Assembly (NCBI RefSeq): GCF_004745525.1
Contig: NZ_RKLY01000002.1
Span: forward strand, 1 to 64,000
Direction: 5' to 3'
Origin: Companilactobacillus suantsaicola
GTDB taxonomy: Bacteria > Bacillota > Bacilli > Lactobacillales > Lactobacillaceae
Length of the DNA stretch: 64,000 nt
The notes beneath the pieces are model-generated. The model was not told the DNA's origin and ran no database searches. It worked only from the letters and a program-made list of their open reading frames with translations. Made by a program: the position numbers and the translations under genes. Shown piece by piece: positions 1-7,644 of this stretch. How positions within the stretch are numbered: the stretch's first letter is position 1; every line of letters begins with the position of its first letter.

Positions 1-44
1 GTCTACCAGCTGATTAAGCGCTTACGCTCATCAGCGACTTAATT

Positions 45-73
45 ATTTTATCAAGCTGACAATAACTTGTCAA
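45..73 (-). promoter_or_regulatory. Sigma-A promoter P2 of a tandem set pointing off the left edge
   Basis: Read on the minus strand: -35 TTGACA (68-73), exactly 17 nt, -10 TAAAAT (45-50). An AT-rich UP-like block (complement of about 74-91) precedes the -35. Downstream, a leader stem GCTGAT/ATCAGC lies at the window edge. Strength and tandem layout suggest an rRNA or tRNA operon just outside the window; that gene is not visible. Confidence 0.8.
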
Positions 74-155
74 GAACTTTTTAAAATAATTTTTCTAACG
101 AAATCATCAAGCGAATGATAAAAACGTTAGGAGCTGTCTAACAGACAACTTAATT

Positions 156-184
156 ATCATATCGAAGTTACAAGACCAAGTCAA
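156..184 (-). promoter_or_regulatory. Sigma-A promoter P1 of the tandem set
   Basis: Minus strand: -35 TTGACT (179-184), 17 nt, -10 TATGAT (156-161). The upstream AT-rich block matches the one before P2 almost exactly, so the two promoters look like duplicated modules 111 bp apart. A short self-complementary segment (CTGT..ACAG) follows the -10. Confidence 0.8.
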
Positions 185-273
185 GAACTTTTTTAAAATA
201 ATTAGTGGTGTTTAGGAGAAACCATTAAGCTTCAAACCGTTGACACCGTTGCTCTGTCGCAACAACAAGATAT

Positions 274-302
274 ATATTACCAATCGAATAAGTGATGTGC
301 AA
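274..302 (-). promoter_or_regulatory. Sigma-A promoter P0 of the tandem set
   Basis: Minus strand: -35 TTGCAC (297-302), 17 nt, -10 TAATAT (274-279). It lies 118 bp upstream of P1 and is followed by a small hairpin GTTGC/GCAAC. It is weaker at the -35 than P1 and P2. Confidence 0.6.
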
Positions 303-470
303 CCCTTTTTTACAAAAAAGTTGAATTTTTTTCAAAAAACAATTGTTATCCTTTTATTCTGATTGATTTAAGCCCTCTTAGCTGTTTAAAACGATGAAAA
401 ACGTCATTGAGCTGCATAACTCTTGTACAACTAATCAAAGCTCAGAGCTGATTTTTCACCTTAATACGCA
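303..470. other. Gene-free AT-rich stretch
   Basis: Between the tandem promoters and the ltaS 3' end I see no ORF with a ribosome binding site. It holds an AT-rich segment with short self-complementary runs (about 304-340) that could be upstream promoter sequence; nothing else is recognisable. Confidence 0.5.
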
Positions 471-511
471 AATAGCTCAAGACAATCAATTTATGATCAT
501 CTTGAGCTATT
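471..511 (-). terminator. Stem-loop at the ltaS 3' end
   Basis: Perfect 12-bp inverted repeat (AATAGCTCAAGA at 471-482 with its complement at 500-511) directly after the ltaS stop. No clear U-tract follows on either strand, so termination is inferred from position and stem strength. Confidence 0.5.
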
Positions 512-516
512 ATTAA

Positions 517-2580
517 TTATTTATCATCACTTAATTCCGGAGCATCGGTTGTATAAAGATCAACTAGAGACTTACCATCATTTTCATCAATTAAGCTAGT
601 CTTCTTCTTTTCAGAACTCTTTAATCTCTTCAAAGCGGTACTCTTCTTATAAGAATAGTCCTTCTTATTGACAGTTGTGAAGCCTGGTAACTTGTGGAAT
701 CTCAAGAGATCCCCATTAATGACCCTATCAGACAACGACAACTCGGTAGTTACCTTATTAGATAGCTTCTCTTTTTCGGCCTTAGAGATCTTCTTATCCA
801 CTTTACCCGTCTTAGTATTGTAGTAAGTACTTCCAACCTTTGTGACCGTTGGCGAAACAAAGTCACCATTTCTAAAGGCTACTACTTGCGAGTGTTGACT
901 AGATAACAAATCACTACCAAATTGAATCATGTTCTTATTGTCGACACCTAATAAATTAAGGATGGTTGGTAAGACATCAATTTCACCACCATAAGTATGG
1001 TTAATACCACCTTTTAATCCATCCATATGAATCATAAATGGAACACGTTGGTATTGGGCATTATCAAAGTCATCGAAGCCTTTAATTCCAGTTAATTTAG
1101 CCATAGCCTTCTTGTGGTTATCAGAAATACCATAATGATCACCATAAAAGACAATCATACTCTTCTTATCTAAGCCTGTTTCCTTTAACCAATTCATGAA
1201 TTCACCAATGGATTCATCCAAGTAGCGGGCTGTTTGTACATAACCATCAACTGTCTTATCGCCAGTATCAGTTTTAGAAATACTTTGATTCTTCTTATCC
1301 AAAGTATATGGATAGTGGTTCGTAACCGTAATTAGTTTTGCATAGAATGGTTGTGGTAATTGCTCAATATATTGAGCTGAATCTTTCAAGAAGATCTTGT
1401 CCTTCATACCATAACCAATGTTGTAACTCTTCTTTTCTTTATAGTAGTTAGAACTGAAGAAGTAATCATATCCCCATGACTTATAAGCATTATCACGGTT
1501 CCAGAAACTAGGAACATCCCCGTGGAATGAAGCTGAAGTATAGCCGGCTTCTTGATCAAGAATTGCGGGGGCTGCTTGGAAGGTATTGCTTGTACCATCG
1601 GTAACCATAGCCGACCCTTCTGGTAATCCGAAGAGTGAATTCTCAAGCATCAGCTCAGCATCGGCTGTTTTACCTTGACCAACTTGGTTAAAGAAGTTAT
1701 CAAAGCTTAAAGTATTATTCTCATGATAAATCTTATTCAAGTTAGGAGTAACTTCTTCGCCATCCCACTTATAATCGATCATAAATTGTTGCAAACTCTC
1801 CAAGTGGATGATGAAGACGTTCTTGCCTTTAGCAACACCTGTGTATTCAACATTAGGCTGGACGTAGTTATCCTTCATATACTTTTCGATTGAGTTAATA
1901 TCAGAACTCTTTGCTTGTGACTTAACAGCTGTGGTCTTAGTCGTCTTGACCACATCATAGATATTAAAAACATTTAATCCTAAGTACTTAACTATATAGT
2001 TATTATCAAAAGTTCTTGTTAGTAGTTGTGAACGGTCACTTTCGGCCAATGTTAAGTTTGCACCAAACAATAGAACAGCCAATGAACTGACTAGAACTGG
2101 AATCTTCCAGTTAAGTCGTTTGACATCCATGCGAATGACATGAAAAGCCAGTAATAAGATCAGGATCAAGACATCCAAAAAGACTAAGAAGTCTGTTGGC
2201 TTCAGGATACCTAAAATACTTTTACCAAGGTTATTAGCAACTGAACCAGAACCTTTGATAAGCACCATAGTTAAAAAGTCTGAGAATTCACGGTAATACA
2301 AAATGTTTGAGAACAGCCAGACTGAATCCAAGAAATCGACGATCAAAAGGAAAATATAAGATTTTCTTCCTTTCATATACAACGCCAAACCAAATAGTAA
2401 TAACATGATTGGAATTGGATTGATGATCATCAAGAATGTTTGAATCGAACCCTTAACGCCCAAGTTAAACTTAGTCGTATATGCATAAATTGTTTTAAGG
2501 GTATATAAAAACACAGCTAGAAGTACGAATCCTAGCCTAGTGTTTAAAAAATTGGAAAAACCTTTAATAATACGCTTCAT
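517..2580 (-). CDS. ltaS: Lipoteichoic acid synthase
   Basis: Polymerises glycerol phosphate, taken from phosphatidylglycerol, onto the glycolipid anchor at the outer membrane face. The 687 residues start with about five membrane segments (between residues 15 and 178), then an extracellular sulfatase-fold domain from about 235. Visible active-site residues are Glu261 (HLESLQQ), Thr305 in FFNQVGQGKTADAE, Trp360/Arg362, His422 and Asp481-His482 (YGDHYG), spaced as in Staphylococcus aureus LtaS. Its ATG shares one base with the stop of the flippase-like gene, so it is the last member of an LTA operon starting at 5846. The C-terminal tail (about 600-687) is Lys/Ser rich. Confidence 0.95.
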   Translation of the reverse strand: MKRIIKGFSNFLNTRLGFVLLAVFLYTLKTIYAYTTKFNLGVKGSIQTFLMIINPIPIMLLLFGLALYMKGRKSYIFLLIVDFLDSVWLFSNILYYREFSDFLTMVLIKGSGSVANNLGKSILGILKPTDFLVFLDVLILILLLAFHVIRMDVKRLNWKIPVLVSSLAVLLFGANLTLAESDRSQLLTRTFDNNYIVKYLGLNVFNIYDVVKTTKTTAVKSQAKSSDINSIEKYMKDNYVQPNVEYTGVAKGKNVFIIHLESLQQFMIDYKWDGEEVTPNLNKIYHENNTLSFDNFFNQVGQGKTADAELMLENSLFGLPEGSAMVTDGTSNTFQAAPAILDQEAGYTSASFHGDVPSFWNRDNAYKSWGYDYFFSSNYYKEKKSYNIGYGMKDKIFLKDSAQYIEQLPQPFYAKLITVTNHYPYTLDKKNQSISKTDTGDKTVDGYVQTARYLDESIGEFMNWLKETGLDKKSMIVFYGDHYGISDNHKKAMAKLTGIKGFDDFDNAQYQRVPFMIHMDGLKGGINHTYGGEIDVLPTILNLLGVDNKNMIQFGSDLLSSQHSQVVAFRNGDFVSPTVTKVGSTYYNTKTGKVDKKISKAEKEKLSNKVTTELSLSDRVINGDLLRFHKLPGFTTVNKKDYSYKKSTALKRLKSSEKKKTSLIDENDGKSLVDLYTTDAPELSDDK

Positions 2581-3623
2581 TATTTTCGCTCCATAGATTT
2601 ATTAGCTACTTGTTGTTCAATTTTTGGTTTCTTCGAAACAGCGATAATCCCTAAGAACATCCCCAAATAATACGTAATAAATCTCCATAAAAACATACCT
2701 AAAATCAAACCTGATGAAGAAGGTATAAATCCAGCAAACAAAGTTTTGAAACTGAATTCCGCCCCACCTGATCCACCAGGAATCGGAAAGATTGAGACGA
2801 TCATAACGATCATAATATGCATTACTAACACATCAACGACGTTTACATGGTCACAATTCAATGCCAATAGAACAAAGTAAACTACAAAGTAATATAAGAA
2901 TAGTTGCACGATAGTTAACAGTGAAGCCTTAATGACTTTTTTCTTTTCATGCTTCAAAACTAAACTTTCATTATAAAAACTATCAATACTGTTTATAGCT
3001 GACTGTAAAATTTTATCACGTTTTTCTTCTTTTAGAAAAAATAAAACCGGTTTCAAAATAATTTGTACCATTTTTTTTGTAAAATCATAGTAATACATGA
3101 TCATTAACAAGAAAGAAATGGTCACCACGTGAATCACCATACCAAAAACGATCAAGGTTGCCAAACCAGAGAAGTGCTTGGCCACACTGCTGAAACTGAC
3201 CACCATAGCGACGATAAAATTGACTAAAACCATTGCCTGATAGATGACAAACTTCATTAACAGAACCGAACTTGCTCGTCCGCCATCAATTTTCGATTGC
3301 ATCAAACCAAGTAACTGTGCTGGTTGACCACCCGAAGAAAAAGGCGTAATCGCATTGAACAGCGCTTGTAGTAGTGGTATACGATACATCTCCCACCAAC
3401 CGAACTTGCGATCTTCTTTTTTCTTCAATAGCGTGTGTAAAACTAAGGCTTCGACCCCATACGATAACAAAATCGACAAGAAAGCGACCGCGAGCCAAAA
3501 ATAATTTAGATGTTGAAAAGTTGTAACTAAAGAACTGAAATTAATTTTTCTAGCTTCCCACCAGAAAATTCCAATTCCTAAGCCCAACATGACAAAGATT
3601 GCTGCTATATGTTTTCTACTCAT
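2580..3623 (-). CDS. Flippase-like integral membrane protein (UPF0104 / LPG synthase TM family)
   Basis: A 347-residue polytopic protein with about eight hydrophobic segments and the family signature FSSGGQPAQLLGL near residue 97 and PIPGGSGGAEFSF near 276. This is the membrane half found in MprF-type proteins without the synthase domain. The exact substrate is unknown. Its place between lafB (4-bp ATGA overlap at 3620-3623) and ltaS (1-base overlap) suggests work on LTA glycolipid, for example anchor translocation; that is inference. The tight overlaps imply translational coupling. Confidence 0.8.
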   Translation of the reverse strand: MSRKHIAAIFVMLGLGIGIFWWEARKINFSSLVTTFQHLNYFWLAVAFLSILLSYGVEALVLHTLLKKKEDRKFGWWEMYRIPLLQALFNAITPFSSGGQPAQLLGLMQSKIDGGRASSVLLMKFVIYQAMVLVNFIVAMVVSFSSVAKHFSGLATLIVFGMVIHVVTISFLLMIMYYYDFTKKMVQIILKPVLFFLKEEKRDKILQSAINSIDSFYNESLVLKHEKKKVIKASLLTIVQLFLYYFVVYFVLLALNCDHVNVVDVLVMHIMIVMIVSIFPIPGGSGGAEFSFKTLFAGFIPSSSGLILGMFLWRFITYYLGMFLGIIAVSKKPKIEQQVANKSMERK

Positions 3624-4654
3624 TTTTTATCCTGTGAAATTTTGTATTGTTCCGTATAGAAGTCATGCCAAATCTTACTCAAATTATCCTCTGAGTATTG
3701 ATTAGTTGCTTCCTTTGATTTTTGTTTGAACTTATCCAAAATAGTCCGATCTTGATTGGCTTTATTAATGAACGCATTCATATCAGAAAAACCGTCAGCT
3801 TTTTGGTAAAAGCCGTCAATGATGGCACGATACAAATCCAAATCACGCAACAAGACTGGTGCTCCACAACTAAAAGCCTCTAAGACCGACATTGGAAATA
3901 GTTCATCATATGAAGGCAACAGGAACAAATCACAAATATTATAGTAATTGACTAAGTCATTACGATCAACGATTCCCGTAAATGTCATATTGCTTGGGGC
4001 ATTGTCGATCATATCTTTGTAACGGTCATATCCGTCAGTAATCTTGCCAAACGAAAATCCTCCCGCCCAAATGAACTGGATGTCTGGATTAACTTGCGCT
4101 AATTTGTAAAAATCATCAATTCCCTTACGTTCTTGAACTTGGCCATCGCCAAAGACAACAAATTTATCTTCAGGTACACCAATCTTCTTACGAAAGGCTG
4201 CCTTTTCTTCAGCCGTTTTCTCGTAAAAGTTTTCCGTGGAAACAAAGTTAGGAATGTATTTGATTTTTTTACGGTCTAAACCATGCTTAACCAACTTATC
4301 GATAAAGGTTGGATTAACAACCACGATTTGATCCATTCGTTTATAAAAATTAATGACATATTTATAAAAGATTCCTCGAGCTGGTTGAGGTAAATTGATA
4401 CTGCCTTCTAAAGTTTCCGGCAAAAAATGCACGTAACCAATCTTTCGTCCACGATTCTTCGAGAAAGTTGATAAATAGAACTGGGGATCGATTGTGTGAT
4501 AGTGACTCAAATCACTGCGGTGATAATCATTGATTTTGATTTCGAATTCATCACTGAATCGTTCTTTCAATAAATTGATCAATTCAATGTAGGCACTACC
4601 GACTCCTTGACCTGCAACTTTGTCGGCTGATGAAAACATGTTTATCTTAATCAT
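3620..4654 (-). CDS. lafB: GT4 glycosyltransferase, LafB/CpoA-like glycolipid synthase
   Basis: Adds the second sugar to monoglucosyl-diacylglycerol in family members, making the disaccharide LTA anchor. I start at ATG 4654 (344 residues, MIKINMFSSADKV) because AGGAG lies 9 nt upstream; a longer reading upstream overlaps the neighbouring gene and has no family resemblance. The N-terminal GQGVGSAY motif is typical of LafB/CpoA. The C-terminal GT-B half carries an E-x7-E motif within DELFPMSVLEAF. It overlaps the lafA stop by 8 bp and the flippase gene by 4 bp. Which sugar it transfers cannot be read from sequence. Confidence 0.85.
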   Translation of the reverse strand: MIKINMFSSADKVAGQGVGSAYIELINLLKERFSDEFEIKINDYHRSDLSHYHTIDPQFYLSTFSKNRGRKIGYVHFLPETLEGSINLPQPARGIFYKYVINFYKRMDQIVVVNPTFIDKLVKHGLDRKKIKYIPNFVSTENFYEKTAEEKAAFRKKIGVPEDKFVVFGDGQVQERKGIDDFYKLAQVNPDIQFIWAGGFSFGKITDGYDRYKDMIDNAPSNMTFTGIVDRNDLVNYYNICDLFLLPSYDELFPMSVLEAFSCGAPVLLRDLDLYRAIIDGFYQKADGFSDMNAFINKANQDRTILDKFKQKSKEATNQYSEDNLSKIWHDFYTEQYKISQDKK

Positions 4655-5846
4655 TTGAATACTCCTCTGGATCGATTGATGAATCAGAAAGCTTCTCTCT
4701 GACGAAATAATCCTCGGCATGACGATAAAAGTCAAGAATTGAGTTTCCAAATCCATCTGAAGAAATGCCATATAGCACCTTTTGACGAGCTTGGCGATCA
4801 TCGAATGACTTAGGGTGATCGAGATAAGTCTTGATTTTAGGTACTAATTGGTCATCTTGATTGAATGTTACACCAACTGAAGGATCAGTCAACAAGGCAT
4901 CGGTATAAGGTGCACTGCGAACAATAATTTTCAAACCGGAAGCAATCGCCTCAATATAAGTCAGCCCTTGTGATTCAGTGTCACTTGATGATACAAAAAT
5001 ATTGGCCATATGATAATAAGGAGAAATTTCATCATGGGCAACTTCGCCAGTAAAAATCACATTGTCAGTAATTTGCAAATCCTTACTCATTTGAACTAAT
5101 TCATCCATATCTGGGCCATCCCCAACGATTACCAACATAATATCAGGATTATACTTGAGTAATTCGGGCATTGACTTCAACATGTGATCAATTTTTTTCT
5201 CCAGAGCAATTCGACTAAGCATCAAAATAACTGGTGTATCACTGGCGATACCCAATTTTTCTCGAATGATCGAAGCATTGACGGGCTTAGTATATTCGGA
5301 CAAATCGACTCCGGTTGGAATAATTGAGATTGGTGACTTAACCCCGTAGCGATTTAACGTTTCTTGTACTTGCTTACTTGGAGCGACGACACCGGAAGCA
5401 TTTTTTAAGAACAACTTCGTCATTTGCTTAACGTGATATGGTTTTAATAAATGTCCATTCAAAACATAATGCAAATAATCTTCATACATTGTGTGATACG
5501 TATGGACAAATGGAATCTTCAATTGCTTAGCAACGAACTTTCCAATCATTCCTAAAGAAAACTCTGTCTGTGTATGAACGATATCGAGTTTTAATTCTTT
5601 AGCCAACTCGACAGCATGAAACATGCCTCGGATGGCAATCCGACGGTCAGTAAATGAAATGAAAGGTACACTAGTTAAACGAAAAATATTAGGCTCAATT
5701 GTCTCCTTTGAAACATTAGGATCAGTCGTGGTAAAGATATAGACTGAATGGCCTTTTCTTTCAAGATCATTTTTTAATGTCTGGATTGATGTTGCTACCC
5801 CACTAACTTGAGGGAAGTATGTATCGGTAAAAATTCCGATGTTCAT
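4647..5846 (-). CDS. lafA: GT4 1,2-diacylglycerol 3-alpha-glucosyltransferase (LafA/BgsB type)
   Basis: Transfers glucose from UDP-glucose to diacylglycerol at the cytoplasmic membrane face, the first step of the LTA glycolipid anchor. The 399-residue protein opens with the family hallmark GIFTDTYFPQVSGVATSI, has an HTYHTMYEDYLHY segment near 115, and an E-x7-E motif in ESQGLTYIEA near 290. It is the first gene of the four-gene LTA unit. GAGGAG sits about 10 nt before the ATG. A -10-like TATAAT lies just upstream at 5881-5886 (minus strand), immediately after the queT terminator, so the operon probably has its own promoter. Confidence 0.9.
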   Translation of the reverse strand: MNIGIFTDTYFPQVSGVATSIQTLKNDLERKGHSVYIFTTTDPNVSKETIEPNIFRLTSVPFISFTDRRIAIRGMFHAVELAKELKLDIVHTQTEFSLGMIGKFVAKQLKIPFVHTYHTMYEDYLHYVLNGHLLKPYHVKQMTKLFLKNASGVVAPSKQVQETLNRYGVKSPISIIPTGVDLSEYTKPVNASIIREKLGIASDTPVILMLSRIALEKKIDHMLKSMPELLKYNPDIMLVIVGDGPDMDELVQMSKDLQITDNVIFTGEVAHDEISPYYHMANIFVSSSDTESQGLTYIEAIASGLKIIVRSAPYTDALLTDPSVGVTFNQDDQLVPKIKTYLDHPKSFDDRQARQKVLYGISSDGFGNSILDFYRHAEDYFVREKLSDSSIDPEEYSND

Positions 5847-5880
5847 AAAATCACATCTCCTCGCGAACTCTATAAAGTAG

Positions 5881-5886
5881 ATTATA
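5881..5886 (-). promoter_or_regulatory. Candidate -10 box of the lafA operon
   Basis: TATAAT on the minus strand about 35 nt before the lafA ATG, directly after the U-tract of the queT terminator. No convincing -35 is seen at 17 nt, so support rests on the perfect -10 and position. Confidence 0.4.
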
Positions 5887-5917
5887 ACAAAAAAAAGAAG
5901 GAATCACTTCCCTCTTC
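5887..5917 (-). terminator. Intrinsic terminator after queT
   Basis: Minus strand: imperfect GAAG..GGAA / TTCCTTC hairpin followed by a run of eight T, just past the queT stop at 5924. Confidence 0.65.
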
Positions 5918-5923
5918 TATGCC

Positions 5924-6418
5924 TTAACCTATTAATTTTTTAAAATTCTGGTTTTTCATTAAGAAATAGAAAATCACTGCTCCAATTGCAACAACAACTA
6001 GTTCCCCAAAACCAACAGTAACGAAATTCAATGCAAATGGCAATTTCAAGACGAAATGCAATTCTGCTCCAACAATCAATCCATTAACAACTGCACAGAT
6101 AACAGGAACTGTCCATAAAAATTTCATATCCTTAGGAACTCGCGTGATCAAATAGCATGCAATTGCTGTGGCTAACGTTCCCAAAACTAAATCATAAACT
6201 CCTAATGAAGCACTGAAAATGTTTGAGATGAAGCAACCAACTATCAACGACCAACTATATTTATGATTAAAAAATGGCAATAACATCAAAATTTCAGAAA
6301 CTCGAAATTGAATTTGGCCGTATGAAAAAGCTGATATGACTGGTGCAATCGTTACTGCAACGTACAAAGCTGCAATCAAAGCTAATTGTGTGATATCTCT
6401 TGTTTTTAATTTACTCAA
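5924..6418 (-). CDS. queT: QueT-family queuosine-precursor transporter
   Basis: Membrane uptake component (ECF S-component type) for a queuosine precursor. The protein has about five to six hydrophobic segments and the conserved GQIQFRVSEILMLLPFF region near residue 38. I choose the TTG at 6418 (164 residues): a GGAGG at 6427-6431 is 8 nt upstream, whereas the in-frame GTG at 6433 overlaps this ribosome binding site and cannot use it. It is monocistronic, with its own structured leader and a terminator after the stop. Substrate assignment comes from the family, supported by the candidate preQ1-type leader. Confidence 0.85.
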   Translation of the reverse strand: MSKLKTRDITQLALIAALYVAVTIAPVISAFSYGQIQFRVSEILMLLPFFNHKYSWSLIVGCFISNIFSASLGVYDLVLGTLATAIACYLITRVPKDMKFLWTVPVICAVVNGLIVGAELHFVLKLPFALNFVTVGFGELVVVAIGAVIFYFLMKNQNFKKLIG

Positions 6419-6424
6419 AACAAA

Positions 6425-6510
6425 ACCCTCCACTGTTTTATTTTTACGCAGGTTAGTCAGTGTAAACTGCTCTTACTAGGTTATCTTATTTTTTAATACC
6501 TAGCAAGCAA
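6425..6510 (-). promoter_or_regulatory. Structured queT leader, candidate preQ1-type riboswitch
   Basis: On the minus strand a stem CTAGGT/ACCTAG is followed by a small hairpin closed by GCAG/CTGC. CACTG inside that hairpin loop is complementary to CAGTG immediately before the GGAGG of queT, with an A-rich linker (TAAAAATAAAA) between. This is an H-type pseudoknot that would mask the ribosome binding site, the topology of preQ1 riboswitches. The TTACAC in the loop recalls the preQ1 consensus, but I could not fit it cleanly to class I or II. Confidence 0.45.
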
Positions 6511-6526
6511 AAGTGTATTAATTAAA

Positions 6527-6610
6527 CTGCCGTCTTCCGCACAAACCCTGTGATGGACTGGAACGCTGCTGGCACGACTGAGCCATCACAGGGTTTGTGC
6601 TCCAGACTAG
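6527..6610 (+). repeat. Structured repeat, mini copy A
   Basis: Starts TGCCGTCTTCC and ends CCAGAC like the full copies near 40 and 51 kb. It has a perfect 18-bp arm pair, GCACAAACCCTGTGATGG with its complement, around a loop holding GGAACGCTGCTGGCACGAC and CTGAG. The two inner hairpins of full copies are missing, as if deleted. A second stem ACTAGATA/TATCTAGT (6606-6637) follows. It lies between queT and the kinase gene. Confidence 0.75.
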
Positions 6611-6641
6611 ATAGCAATTTTTTAATTTTTATCTAGTTAAA

Positions 6642-6728
6642 CTCCAAAAAACAAAAAAGCATCTATTTTCTCAATATACACATAATTACTTAATAATTAA
6701 TTACGACATATTGATAAATAGATGCTAT
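6642..6728 (-). terminator. Intrinsic terminator after the deoxynucleoside kinase
   Basis: Long stem AGCATCTATTT / AAATAGATGCT with an AT-rich, partly paired middle; on the minus strand it ends in TTTTTTGTTTTTT. It follows the kinase stop at 6743. Confidence 0.75.
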
Positions 6729-6742
6729 TTATTTTAATTTAC

Positions 6743-7390
6743 TTAGTCTAAAGTACCACGATTGCGTAATTGTTCGTCAATTAAATCGAGCACTTTTTTG
6801 CGATCCTCAGGATTTTCGACGAAGTCATACTTGTCACCGTCGATCTTCATCTTAGGACTGTAATCGTAATCGTCGTACCAACCGTCGTAACGGCTGAGTA
6901 ATTGATGATAGTATTCTGGTAAAGTTGGATCTTGTTCTGGTTGTTCATATGAACGACCACGTTTTTCAATGCGGTGAATCATTGTATCATATGAAATATC
7001 CAAGTGAACTAACAAATCTGGAGCTTTTTTAGCGGCAGCATATGGTAATTCTTGCATCATATTTGCCAAAAGTTCATCGTAAACTTTAACCTCTTGTGGA
7101 GTTGCACGACCCATATCGGCATTCATATGGAAGAAAAGTGAATCTTCGTAAATTGAACGGTCTAACACATTATTGTCTTGAACCATAGCTTTCTTAATAG
7201 AATCAAAACGTTTATTTAAAAAGTAAATTTGAAGTAAAAAGGCATATTTCTTAGGGTCTTTATAAAATAATGGCAATACCGGATTATTATCAACTTGTTC
7301 ATAGAAAGCCTCAGTTCCTAAGTGTTCTGATAATATAGTTGCCAATGAACTTTTTCCGGCTCCAATTGCGCCGCTCAATACGATCATCAT
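6743..7390 (-). CDS. Deoxynucleoside kinase (dAK/dGK family)
   Basis: Phosphorylates deoxyadenosine or deoxyguanosine for purine dNTP salvage, as known for lactobacilli that depend on such kinases. The start is set at ATG 7390 (215 residues) because GGAGG lies 6 nt upstream; a longer reading adds a basic N-terminus unlike the family. Visible motifs are the P-loop GAIGAGKSS at the N-terminus, DRSIYED near residue 78 and the Arg-rich lid region near RIEKRGRSYE. Unlike many lactobacilli there is no tandem second kinase gene here. Which nucleoside is preferred cannot be told. Confidence 0.85.
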   Translation of the reverse strand: MMIVLSGAIGAGKSSLATILSEHLGTEAFYEQVDNNPVLPLFYKDPKKYAFLLQIYFLNKRFDSIKKAMVQDNNVLDRSIYEDSLFFHMNADMGRATPQEVKVYDELLANMMQELPYAAAKKAPDLLVHLDISYDTMIHRIEKRGRSYEQPEQDPTLPEYYHQLLSRYDGWYDDYDYSPKMKIDGDKYDFVENPEDRKKVLDLIDEQLRNRGTLD

Positions 7391-7605
7391 TATTCTCCTC
7401 CGTCGGTTTGTAATTAAGTATTTAATTTGTTTATTTGAAAAAACAACATTCACTATGATACCACTTCACTTCTATATATTGTACAGATTTTTAAAATTTG
7501 GCCATATGTGGTATTTATCACAAGTACTAAACCTTAATTATTTAGGCTTTTACAAAGAAAAATAATTATTGTCTTTCTGCCCTATCGAAATTTCTCTAAA
7601 GCTCT

Positions 7606-7611
7606 TATAAT
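7606..7611 (+). promoter_or_regulatory. Candidate -10 box of the adhesin gene
   Basis: TATAAT 34 nt before the chosen TTG start. The -35 region is poorly conserved, so this is a tentative promoter. Confidence 0.4.
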
Positions 7612-7644
7612 TGTATTTGTATTATGAGAGAAGGGGGAAGAAAT

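Noticed and set aside
6425-6510. Class II preQ1 riboswitch specifically
   Set aside because: The first stem loop is purine rich and cannot pair with the GGAGG as class II requires; kept only as a candidate preQ1-type leader.
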